DNA from: Candidatus Zixiibacteriota bacterium
Lineage (GTDB): Bacteria; Zixibacteria; MSB-5A5; GN15; JAAZOE01
Assembly: GCA_012797915.1 (NCBI GenBank)
Contig: JAAZOE010000472.1
Span: forward strand, 1-6,797
DNA length: 6,797 nucleotides
Direction of reading: 5' to 3'
The position numbers and the translations under genes were made by a program. The notes beneath the pieces were generated by a model. The model worked only from the letters and a program-made list of their open reading frames with translations. It did not search any database and had not been told where the DNA came from. This document shows positions 1 through 5,711 of the stretch, one piece after another. Every line of letters starts with the position of its first letter. The first letter of the stretch is position 1.

Positions 1-207
1 CCGGCGCGCCACTCCCGTTTCATTAAAATCGGGGTCGTCGATCTCCAAGTTCCGGGGACGTTTGTCTGCAAAATACGGACCATGATGTCCCCCTCGAGAC
101 AACAACCTTCGGGCTGATGTCGCCCTTGTTGTATTCTCTTGCGGCCTTATTTGTTCCAGCAACAAATCGGACGGCGATTCTTCGAGTGCCGGAAACGCAA
201 TGTGCAT
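1..207 (-). CDS. Possible N-terminal part of an unrecognised protein, runs off the left edge
   Basis: An ATG at 207-205 on the minus strand opens a frame of 69 codons that reaches the window edge without a stop. The product begins MHIAFPALEESPSDLLLEQ and later contains an acidic stretch, LEIDDPDFNETG. I do not recognise a family. Support is weak: a GGGA lies only 2-3 bases before the ATG, no clear promoter is visible, and the codons include several (AGG, ATA, ACA) that the neighbouring genes use little. The same frame also stays open far upstream into the end of trxB, so openness alone proves little. A 19-base inverted repeat 35 bases upstream (242-260) would suit an operator. A plus-strand frame, 1-117, ending in TGA at 115-117, is an equally weak competing reading (tail of a gene entering from the left). 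Confidence 0.22.
   Translation of the reverse strand, partial: MHIAFPALEESPSDLLLEQIRPQENTTRATSARRLLSRGGHHGPYFADKRPRNLEIDDPDFNETGVARR
99..132. repeat. Inverted repeat / bulged hairpin
   Basis: ACAACAA (99-105) pairs with TTGTTGT (126-132), and inside it GGGC (111-114) pairs with GCCC (122-125) around a 7-base loop, with a 5-base bulge on the left arm. Neither strand shows a T-run after the stem, so it is not a convincing intrinsic terminator. Its role is unknown; it could be chance. Confidence 0.35.
149..167. repeat. Perfect 7-bp inverted repeat
   Basis: ATTTGTT and AACAAAT flank a 5-base centre (CCAGC). The arms are AT-rich and symmetric, like a protein-binding site, but there is no recognisable promoter close to it and no known regulator motif that I can assign. 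Confidence 0.3.
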
Positions 208-241
208 ATTCCCGGTGATTATCACGCGGTAAGTGCTATAG

Positions 242-260
242 TTTGCACATATGTTGCAAA
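242..260. promoter_or_regulatory. Near-perfect palindrome, possible operator
   Basis: TTTGCA (242-247) and TGCAAA (255-260) are exact inverted arms around CATATGT; apart from one extra T the whole 19 bases form one palindrome. It sits between the trxB terminator hairpin and the possible leftward gene starting at 207. Such symmetry is typical of a dimeric regulator site (MarR, TetR or similar), but no specific family consensus can be named, and a stem at the end of the trxB transcript is an alternative. Confidence 0.35.
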
Positions 261-264
261 GAAG

Positions 265-288
265 CGGCCCGCCGGTTCCGGCGGGCCG
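265..288 (-). terminator. GC-rich hairpin, likely terminator of the leftward operon
   Basis: CGGCCCGCCG (265-274) and CGGCGGGCCG (279-288) form a perfect 10-bp stem with a 4-base loop. It lies 37 bases after the stop codon of trxB. Read on the minus strand, the stem is followed by CTTCTTTGC, a short and interrupted T-tract. The position and stem strength fit an intrinsic terminator; the weak T-tract lowers certainty. Confidence 0.6.
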
Positions 289-325
289 TTCGAATAATTG
301 TCTGTCCGATTTTCGCTTTAGCGGA

Positions 326-1261
326 TTATCCGCCGATTTTTTCGATCCGGTACACGGCGGCCATGGCCGCGGTGGTGCCATCGCCGACTGCATTGGTAAT
401 CTGCCGCACCAGCTGGTCGCGGACATCGCCGCAGGCGAAGATCCCCGGGACCGATGTTTCCATTTTGAAATCGGTGATGACGTATCCCCGGTCGTTTTTC
501 GCCACCTCTTTCGGCAGCATGGCGGTATTGGGATGAAAGCCGATGAAGACGAACACGGCGCCGACCTCAAGGGTGGAATGTTCGCCGGTCTTAACGTTCT
601 TAAGCGTCAGCGACCGTACTTTGGCGTCGCCGTTGACTTTTTCGACCACGGAGTCCCAGATGAATACGAGTTTCGGATTGGCAAAGGCCCGTTGCTGGAT
701 GACCTTCTGCGCCCGCAGCCGGTCGCGCCGATGAATCACGATCACCTTGGAGCCGAACTTGGTTAAAAACATCGCCTCTTCGACCGCGGCATCGCCACCG
801 CCGACCACGGCGATCACCTGCCCGCGGAAGAAAGCCCCGTCGCAGATGGCGCAATACGAGACCCCCTTGCCGGCGAATTCCTTTTCACCGGGGACATGCA
901 AAAGCACCGGCGATCCGCCGGTGCAGACAACCATCGCCTTGCCGACGTAGGTGGTTCCGCCGGCGCCGACGGCCACTTTGCGGGATTCCCCTTCCGAGCG
1001 GATTTCGACCACTTCATCGGAGACGACCTCCAACCCGAATTTCCGGGCATGATCGGCCATTTTCATGGCCAGCTCCGCCCCGGCGATATGTTCGAATCCG
1101 GGGTAATCCTCGACTTCCGCCGTGTTGGCGATTTGTCCGCCCGGTTGATACCGTTCGACCACGACCGTTTTCATATTGGCCCGGGCGCCGTACATCCCAG
1201 CGGTCAATCCGCCCGGCCCGCCGCCGACGACCACGATATCGTACTGCTTTTCGTCCGCCAT
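326..1261 (-). CDS. trxB: Thioredoxin reductase (NADPH), low-molecular-weight type
   Basis: Flavoprotein of 311 residues, full length for the family, that uses NADPH to reduce the disulfide of thioredoxin in the cytoplasm. Seen in order: FAD-binding GGGPGG at residues 13-18; GGQ near 41-43; redox-active pair in CAICDG (Cys137, Cys140); second dinucleotide fold GGGDAAVEEA at about 154-163, followed by HRRDRLRA at 177-184, whose arginines are the usual contact for the NADPH 2'-phosphate; and the C-terminal FAD motif FACGDV at 275-280. The start is the ATG at 1261, where MADEKQYDIVVVG aligns with the family; the frame is open for 111 more codons upstream, but these overlap the preceding gene. 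The start overlaps the preceding stop by one base (TAATG), with GGGGA a few bases upstream as a ribosome site. Last gene of the four-gene operon; no motif is missing. Ferredoxin-dependent relatives usually lack the HRR pattern, so NADPH is favoured. Confidence 0.95.
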   Translation of the reverse strand: MADEKQYDIVVVGGGPGGLTAGMYGARANMKTVVVERYQPGGQIANTAEVEDYPGFEHIAGAELAMKMADHARKFGLEVVSDEVVEIRSEGESRKVAVGAGGTTYVGKAMVVCTGGSPVLLHVPGEKEFAGKGVSYCAICDGAFFRGQVIAVVGGGDAAVEEAMFLTKFGSKVIVIHRRDRLRAQKVIQQRAFANPKLVFIWDSVVEKVNGDAKVRSLTLKNVKTGEHSTLEVGAVFVFIGFHPNTAMLPKEVAKNDRGYVITDFKMETSVPGIFACGDVRDQLVRQITNAVGDGTTAAMAAVYRIEKIGG

Positions 1262-2199
1262 TATCTTGTCCCCATATATTTCCGTAGTTGTTGTTCCAAC
1301 GGTAAGAATCTCAGATCGAATTCCCTTTCGGCAATCGTCTGGTCGCAGGTGGAGCCGGCCGCGAGCATGGCGATCTGGTCTCTGGTCAACGGCGCCGGTT
1401 TCAAAAACAATTCCAGCACCCGCGCGCCCATCCGCGCCATCCAGACCGGGACATGAACCGTCATGCGCTTTTTGTTCAACACCCGCTTGATGATATCGAG
1501 AATCTGCAGATATGTCAACGGTTCCGGGCCGCCGATTTCGTAGGTTCGGCCGGAGGTAACCGGTTCCCGCGCCGCCCGGGCCATCACCGTACATAATTCC
1601 TCAACGTAGACCGGCTGCAACCGATAGCGGCCGTCGCCGATGACCGGTATAACGGGAGACCGCCGAATCATCCCGGCCAGCATGTTGATGAACTTGTCTT
1701 CGGGGCCGAAGACAATCGACGGCCGGAAAATGGTGTAGTCAAGCCCCGAGGCCATCACCGCCCGTTCCGCCGCAAACTTGCTGCGGTAGTATCGCGACGG
1801 CTGGTCGGGTCCGGCGCCGAGAGCCGACAGATAGATGATTTTCCCCACTCCGGTCGCGCGGGCGGCGGCCACGACCCGCTCCGTTCCCTGTACCACCGTT
1901 TTCTGGAAGGTCTTCGTGCGGGTTTCCGCGATCAGACCGACCAGGTGATAAACGACCTGGCATCCCGCGAAACAATCCTTCAATGCCGGCTCGTTCTCGA
2001 TCGAACCGCGAACGGTTTCGATTCGACCGGTTGGCGAGACCAGATCGGGGTTGGTTCGGTTGACCAGCAGGCGGAGGCGGTAGCCCATATGCAGAAGATT
2101 CAGAACCAGATGGGATCCGATGAATCCGCTCCCTCCCAGAACCGCCACCGTCGTCGGCGTATCGGAAAACAAGTCGAACGCGCGTTCTTTTTCTTCCAT
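1261..2199 (-). CDS. Atypical short-chain dehydrogenase/reductase, NDUFA9-like NAD(P)-binding protein
   Basis: A 312-residue Rossmann-fold protein. The nucleotide-binding motif GGSGFIGSH is at residues 22-30, after a short N-terminal extension. The catalytic-type YYRSK is at 137-141 (YxxxK), with the serine of YLSALG just before it (about 125). The C-terminal part (YEIGGPEPLTYLQILDII, then a run of small and hydrophobic residues) is typical of the atypical SDR group related to the complex I accessory subunit NDUFA9 and to nucleoside-diphosphate-sugar epimerase-like proteins. In bacteria these proteins mostly lack an assigned substrate, and quinone or isoflavone-type reduction has only been suggested for relatives. 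No membrane segment is clear. It starts at the ATG at 2199, overlapping the cobO-like stop by one base (TGATG), with AGGGA about 11 bases upstream. Its place between a corrinoid adenosyltransferase and trxB suggests a redox role, but the substrate cannot be read from sequence. Confidence 0.85.
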   Translation of the reverse strand: MEEKERAFDLFSDTPTTVAVLGGSGFIGSHLVLNLLHMGYRLRLLVNRTNPDLVSPTGRIETVRGSIENEPALKDCFAGCQVVYHLVGLIAETRTKTFQKTVVQGTERVVAAARATGVGKIIYLSALGAGPDQPSRYYRSKFAAERAVMASGLDYTIFRPSIVFGPEDKFINMLAGMIRRSPVIPVIGDGRYRLQPVYVEELCTVMARAAREPVTSGRTYEIGGPEPLTYLQILDIIKRVLNKKRMTVHVPVWMARMGARVLELFLKPAPLTRDQIAMLAAGSTCDQTIAEREFDLRFLPLEQQLRKYMGTR

Positions 2200-2744
2200 C
2201 AGAAATCGATTCCCTTCCGTCCCGGCTCCCCTTGACGGAACGGATGTTTGATCTCTTTCATTTCGGTCACCAAATCGGCGGCGGCGATCAGTTCCGGGGG
2301 AGCGAATCGTCCGGTCAGCACCACATGCAACCGGGTCGGTTTGGCCGTTATCAGCGACAGAATATCCGCCGCCGCAATCAGTCCGAGGTGCCCGGCGACG
2401 TTGATCTCATCCAGGATGACGATATCGTATCGGTCCGAGGCGACGGCCTCCCGGGCCGTTTGAAGGGCTTTCATCGCCGCGCTCCGATGTTCTTCGAGCG
2501 GTTTGTCGTCCCCCAGGATCCCGACGCACCCGATTCCGAGGCTGTCCAGTTCCACCTCCGGCGCCAGGCGTTCCAGCCCGCGCCGTTCACCGTAGGGCCA
2601 GTCACTCTTTATAAATTGGATGATGCGGATTTTGTTCCCGTGCCCGACGGCCCGCAGGCAGAGCCCCAGCGCTGCGGTGGTCTTCCCCTTGCCGTCGCCG
2701 GTATAGACGATCACCAGTCCCCGAGCGGCCTCGTTTGCGGTCAT
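2199..2744 (-). CDS. cobO: Cob(I)yrinic acid a,c-diamide adenosyltransferase (CobO/BtuR/CobA type)
   Basis: Transfers the adenosyl group of ATP to the cobalt of a reduced corrinoid, in cobalamin synthesis or salvage; cytoplasmic. The 181-residue product shows the P-loop GDGKGKTT at 16-23 (the family binds ATP in a reversed orientation), RIIQFIKS at 40-47, the Walker-B-like ILDEIN at 110-115, and the family ending HVVLTGR...ELIAAADLVTEM...IKHPF...G...GIDF. The ATG at 2744 is chosen because GGAGG lies 8 bases upstream and because ATGA overlaps the preceding stop by four bases; a TTG at 2768 would add eight unaligned residues. All key motifs are intact. No other cobalamin gene is in the window and no cobalamin riboswitch is seen, so this copy probably serves salvage or a nearby B12-dependent need. 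The adenosyltransferase needs Co(I), so redox neighbours in the operon could be relevant (inference). Confidence 0.93.
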   Translation of the reverse strand: MTANEAARGLVIVYTGDGKGKTTAALGLCLRAVGHGNKIRIIQFIKSDWPYGERRGLERLAPEVELDSLGIGCVGILGDDKPLEEHRSAAMKALQTAREAVASDRYDIVILDEINVAGHLGLIAAADILSLITAKPTRLHVVLTGRFAPPELIAAADLVTEMKEIKHPFRQGEPGRKGIDF

Positions 2745-5476
2745 CGGTACCCCCTCCCCTCGATACAATCGGCGATGATCTCAATCGGATGGCAAACCCG
2801 GACGAGGTCGCCCATCTCGGCCTTGATCTTGGAAATGCAGGACGGGCAACTACTGACGATCACGTCGGCGTTCATCGCCTGATACTCCTGCCGCTTGGCG
2901 GCGAAAATCGCCCGCCCTTCGCGGTAATGGACATATCCGAATGATCCGGCCTGCCCGCAGCATCGGCCGGCCAGGTCGGGGTGACGAATTTCGATGCCGT
3001 CGATTCGGCCGAGTAATTTCAGCGGTTCCTTTTCCAGTCCGGCGGCGCGCAGATGGCAAGGGTGATGATAGGTCAAGGTGAACCCGTGATGGTTGTGGTC
3101 CTTCGGGAATTCGATCCTTTGTCGGTTGAGGAATTGGCAGACGTCGAAGACTTTATCTTTGAGGGCGGCCGCTTTGCGGTGATACTCCGAACCCGGTTGG
3201 AAAAGCTGATGGTAGTCGGCCAGGCGATGAAGACAGGAGGCGCAGGTAAACACCACCGATTCGAACGGTTCCAAGGCATCGATATTGGTTTTTGCTTTCG
3301 CGATCAGATTTTGGCGATGGCCGTACACTTCCATCGGCAGACCGCAGCAGTCCTGCGGGGGCATGACCGGATCGAAACCATAGGACCGCAGGACCCGGAT
3401 GAGGGCATCACCGGCACCGGAGACGAAGTAGTTATCGGCGCAGCCGTGGAAGAAGGCGATGCGGCCCTCGGAGCGGCCCAGCTCGGGATGCCGTTGGCGG
3501 AGCGTCTTCCGCGCCGGTTGCGGCAGGGTGATCTCGCCGTCCCAGCCAAACGGCCAATGCCCCACGGCACCGACAATGGTCTTCCCCATCCTACTGGAGA
3601 CCAACGGCCCGGCCAAGCCGCCGGCGGCGAGGAGACCGGAGAACAGGTTCTTTCGGTCGAACAGGCCGATGATCACCTTGGCGGTTTTCTGTGGATGCCC
3701 GGCCTTGAACGTCAGAATCTCCGCGGCGATATCGACTCCGGCAGGGCAGACCGCGGTGCAGTTTTTGCAGTTCAGACAGTAGCGATAGAACGGTTCGATA
3801 TCCGCCTCGGCCGACCCGCCGATCTTCATCATCCGCAGCCATCCCCGCGGGGACATATCCTCGCGGCGAAAGATATCGAACGCGGGGCAGTACCCATTGC
3901 ATTTGCCGCAGGCGGCGCAGGTCAGTTCCAGCTTGGCCAGATCGAGGTTTTCGGTGAACGGCTTTTCGGAAAGAAGAACGTCGGGATTGAATAAGCCGCC
4001 GGGGTCCAAAAGTTCCTTGATTCGTTGGAAGAGACCGTAGATCTCGTCGCCGTACAACCGCCGTACCACCGGCGCTCGAAGGCGGCCATCGGCGTGTTCG
4101 GCCGTGCTGGAGCCGCCCAGCGCAAAAATCTTGTCATACACCTCTTGGTAGAGGTTCTTCATCAGGGCAAAATCATCCTGCCGTTTCAGGTCAAGAAGCG
4201 GACGGATGTGCAGGTTGCCATCGCCGATATGCCCGAACAGGCCGAAGGTCAGGCCTTCCCGTTCGAGTCGTCCCCGCACCCAGGCAATGAATTCCGGTAG
4301 ATGGTTTACCGGCAGCGAGGCGTCCTCGATGAACGGTACCGGGCGTTTGACGGGATGATGCCGGTACAGGGTCGGGGTAATCGCCTTGCGGGCCGCCCAC
4401 AGCGCCAGTTGTTCGGCCTCATCGGCGGCCCGCTCTATGGCCGCGGCAAGTTTCAGCCGGGGAATCACCGTTCCCAGCAACCGCTCCCGGCCATCGAGAT
4501 CGTCATCGTATTCCAGAAGGAGCATTGCCTCGGCCTGGGTTGGGATGGAGAATTTCATCCGCCCGATCAGAGTCAGGGTCGAACCATCGACGATTTCCAG
4601 CGACGACGGTTCGGTTTCCAGAAGCGGCGCGACCGCATCGCCGGCATCCTCCAGCGAACCGAAGAACAGGCGGAACGAACGGCTTCCGATCGGCAGCGGC
4701 AGCAGACGGAGCGTGGCCGAGACGAATACCCCCAGGGTGCCTTCGGAGCCGACATAGAGGGCCGGGAGGTTGAACCGACCGTTATCCAGATCGTTGACGA
4801 CCTGCAGAAGATTATATCCGGCGGAGTTCTTCCGGACTCTCGGCCATTTCTCCCGGATGATCGAACTGTGTTCCTGCAGGAGACCGAGGACCGTAGAATA
4901 TTCGGGATGCGCCGCCGCGAACGCCAGCCAGTCATCGGATTGCAGCGACCAGTTTCGCAGCTCGACCGGGATGCCATCATTGCCGATGACCGTCAATCGT
5001 TCGACATAATCCGAGGTCAGGCCGTATTTGACCGATTTCGGCCCGGAGGAATTGTTGGCCAGCATGCCGCCGATCTGGCAGCTGTCTCCCGACGAAGGAT
5101 CGGGCGGAAAGAAAAGCCGGTGTGGCTTGAGAGCCAGATTCAGGTCTCGATGAATAATCCCCGGCTGACAGGTGACGGTTTTAGATTCGCTGGAAATCGA
5201 GCCGATCCGGGTCAGCCGGGAGCAATCGACGACCAGGCTTCGGCCGAGCGCCCCGCCCGACAGCCCGGTCCCCCCTCCCCGAGGAGTAATCGGGAGCCCA
5301 TCGGCCAGGGCGGAGACTACCAGCGCGGTCAATTCCCGTTCGGTCGCCGGACATTCGACCCGGGCGGGAACGATCCGGTAAAGGGAAGCGTCCGAGGCAT
5401 ATGCCTCCCGGATCGCCTGCCCGTCCCCGGCAGCTGCCCGGACTCGAAATTTAACTTGACCGCTTTTATCCCTCAT
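2741..5476 (-). CDS. FAD-binding and Fe-S-binding 2-hydroxyacid dehydrogenase (GlcD plus GlcF-like fusion)
   Basis: A 911-residue single-chain flavo-iron-sulfur oxidoreductase that probably oxidises a D-2-hydroxyacid (D-lactate, glycolate or D-2-hydroxyglutarate) and passes electrons to the respiratory chain. Residues about 36-260 are the FAD-binding (PCMH) domain: PRGGGTGLSGG at 65-75, PPDPSS at 124-129, IGGMLANNSSG at 135-145, YVGSEGTLGV at 241-250. The C-terminal flavin domain has HIGDGNLHIRP at 416-426 and AEHADGRLR at 459-467. Two 4Fe-4S motifs follow: C520-C523-C526-C530-P and C567-C570-C573-C577-P. Two cysteine-rich CCG domains close the chain: HGC at 677-679, CCG at 710-712, C745/C748; then HHPCH at 804-808, CCG at 839-841, C877/C880. 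Organisation resembles E. coli YdiJ and FAD/Fe-S D-lactate dehydrogenases. No clear membrane helix. The frame is open to 5623, but the ATG at 5476 is chosen because a promoter lies between it and the earlier ATG at 5494 and because homology starts here. First gene of the operon. Substrate unassigned. Confidence 0.92.
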   Translation of the reverse strand: MRDKSGQVKFRVRAAAGDGQAIREAYASDASLYRIVPARVECPATERELTALVVSALADGLPITPRGGGTGLSGGALGRSLVVDCSRLTRIGSISSESKTVTCQPGIIHRDLNLALKPHRLFFPPDPSSGDSCQIGGMLANNSSGPKSVKYGLTSDYVERLTVIGNDGIPVELRNWSLQSDDWLAFAAAHPEYSTVLGLLQEHSSIIREKWPRVRKNSAGYNLLQVVNDLDNGRFNLPALYVGSEGTLGVFVSATLRLLPLPIGSRSFRLFFGSLEDAGDAVAPLLETEPSSLEIVDGSTLTLIGRMKFSIPTQAEAMLLLEYDDDLDGRERLLGTVIPRLKLAAAIERAADEAEQLALWAARKAITPTLYRHHPVKRPVPFIEDASLPVNHLPEFIAWVRGRLEREGLTFGLFGHIGDGNLHIRPLLDLKRQDDFALMKNLYQEVYDKIFALGGSSTAEHADGRLRAPVVRRLYGDEIYGLFQRIKELLDPGGLFNPDVLLSEKPFTENLDLAKLELTCAACGKCNGYCPAFDIFRREDMSPRGWLRMMKIGGSAEADIEPFYRYCLNCKNCTAVCPAGVDIAAEILTFKAGHPQKTAKVIIGLFDRKNLFSGLLAAGGLAGPLVSSRMGKTIVGAVGHWPFGWDGEITLPQPARKTLRQRHPELGRSEGRIAFFHGCADNYFVSGAGDALIRVLRSYGFDPVMPPQDCCGLPMEVYGHRQNLIAKAKTNIDALEPFESVVFTCASCLHRLADYHQLFQPGSEYHRKAAALKDKVFDVCQFLNRQRIEFPKDHNHHGFTLTYHHPCHLRAAGLEKEPLKLLGRIDGIEIRHPDLAGRCCGQAGSFGYVHYREGRAIFAAKRQEYQAMNADVIVSSCPSCISKIKAEMGDLVRVCHPIEIIADCIEGRGYR
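2750..2759 (-). promoter_or_regulatory. Ribosome binding site that fixes the cobO start
   Basis: On the minus strand the purine run GGGGAGGGGG includes GGAGG at 2757-2753, 8 bases before the ATG at 2744. It lies inside the last codons of the upstream dehydrogenase gene and favours the ATG over the TTG at 2768. Confidence 0.6.
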
Positions 5477-5483
5477 CGGGCCT

Positions 5484-5511
5484 AATATATCCATCGGAGG
5501 AGGGAAGTCAA
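5484..5511 (-). promoter_or_regulatory. Sigma70-type promoter of the leftward operon
   Basis: On the minus strand TTGACT (5511-5506) and TATATT (5489-5484) are separated by 16 bases; each matches the consensus at five of six positions. The predicted start of transcription, seven bases past the -10 box, is about 5477, next to the A of the dehydrogenase ATG at 5476. The spacer is a pyrimidine run (CCCTCCTCC), and there is no good Shine-Dalgarno sequence before the ATG. Confidence 0.65.
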
Positions 5512-5607
5512 GCGGGATGGAACCGGCCCGGTCCTTCCCCGGCCTCCGGCGATACCCTTGATTTTGGATCGTTTTGGTTTTCCCCGCCAATGAAAACGGC
5601 GCGGATT

Positions 5608-5625
5608 TTGTGAAAAAAGGCACAA
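5608..5625. promoter_or_regulatory. Rex-like or CRP/FNR-like operator between the divergent promoters
   Basis: The 18 bases TTGTGAAAAAAGGCACAA form an inverted repeat (TTGTG/CACAA). They match the Rex consensus TTGTGAA-N4-TTCACAA at 12 of 14 fixed positions, and the CRP consensus TGTGA-N6-TCACA at 9 of 10. The site ends 6 bases before the -35 box of the rightward promoter; its centre is about 50 bases before that start point and about 140 bases before the leftward one. Rex senses the NADH/NAD+ ratio, which would suit a hydroxyacid dehydrogenase. No rex or crp gene is in the window, so the identity of the binding protein is inference. Confidence 0.5.
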
Positions 5626-5631
5626 ATTGAG

Positions 5632-5660
5632 TTGACTAAGCCGCCGGGCCGGATTATAAT
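5632..5660 (+). promoter_or_regulatory. Strong sigma70-type promoter of the rightward rrf2-dcd unit
   Basis: TTGACT (5632-5637) and a perfect TATAAT (5655-5660) with the optimal 17-base spacer. The predicted start is about 5667, which gives a 45-base leader before the Rrf2 ATG. This is the best promoter match in the window. Confidence 0.8.
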
Positions 5661-5666
5661 TTTCAG

Positions 5667-5708
5667 ATGATTTTCCTGACCGACAGGGAAAAACCGTGGT
5701 ACAGGTGA
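5667..5708 (+). CDS. Possible 13-codon leaderless leader peptide before the Rrf2 gene
   Basis: The predicted transcription start (5667) is itself the A of an ATG. The frame reads MIFLTDREKPWYR and ends in TGA at 5706-5708. That stop is inside the AGGTGA ribosome site of the Rrf2 gene, and the frame is the same as the Rrf2 frame: TGA, one CGC codon, then ATG. Translation of this peptide could couple to, or block, Rrf2 initiation. It has no run of one amino acid of the attenuator type. It is too short for coding statistics, so existence as a translated peptide is inference from promoter geometry. Confidence 0.33.
   Translation: MIFLTDREKPWYR
5671..5692. promoter_or_regulatory. Imperfect inverted repeat in the Rrf2 leader, possible autoregulatory site
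   Basis: TTTTCC (5671-5676) and GGAAAA (5687-5692) are inverted arms; with one bulged G, the pairing extends as TTTTCCTG with CAGGGAAAA. It lies about 5-26 bases after the predicted transcription start. Many Rrf2 regulators repress their own promoter from palindromes near the start point, so this is a candidate operator or an mRNA hairpin. It does not match the IscR or NsrR consensus closely. Confidence 0.33.
5703..5708 (+). promoter_or_regulatory. Ribosome binding site of the Rrf2 gene, overlapping an upstream stop codon
   Basis: AGGTGA ends three bases before the ATG at 5712, closer than usual. Its last three bases are the TGA that ends the short upstream frame, a typical layout for termination-reinitiation. 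Confidence 0.55.
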
Positions 5709-5711
5709 CGC

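Noticed and set aside
321..333. Perfect 13-base palindrome GCGGATTATCCGC overlapping the trxB stop
   Set aside because: It lies within the coding end of trxB and is explained by the Gly-Gly-stop codons; no T-run follows and the stronger hairpin at 265-288 is the better terminator.
896..1456. 186-codon plus-strand open frame across the trxB/SDR junction
   Set aside because: Antisense shadow of two well-supported genes, with no family resemblance.
1262..1594. 111-codon upstream extension of trxB
   Set aside because: It lies wholly inside the SDR gene, and family alignment begins at MADEKQYDIVVVG.
3053..3994. 313-codon plus-strand open frame
   Set aside because: Antisense to the Fe-S and CCG domains, which are intact on the minus strand; no recognisable domain of its own.
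4301..5485. 394-codon plus-strand open frame opposite the dehydrogenase gene
   Set aside because: The minus strand encodes clear FAD-domain motifs over the whole span. The plus-strand product is low-complexity, rich in Arg, Gln, Pro and Gly, as expected from the complement of GC-rich codons.
5517..5561. 14-codon plus-strand frame preceded by GGAGGAGGG (5496-5504)
   Set aside because: The Shine-Dalgarno-like run is the complement of the pyrimidine spacer of the leftward promoter. No plus-strand promoter with proper spacing lies upstream: TTGACC at 5456-5461 is 21 bases from the nearest -10-like TAATAT.
5570..5598. CGTTTT/AAAACG inverted repeat in the divergent region
   Set aside because: The arms are only six bases with a 17-base spacer in an AT-rich stretch, so chance is likely.
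5477..5623. N-terminal extension of the dehydrogenase to the ATG at 5623 or the ATG at 5494
   Set aside because: The extra residues are not family-like, and they would cover the control region including both the promoter and the palindrome; the -10 box lies downstream of 5494.
5477..5711. Cobalamin riboswitch controlling the operon that carries cobO
   Set aside because: The predicted leader of the leftward transcript is essentially absent, and no B12-box-like element is seen in the control region.
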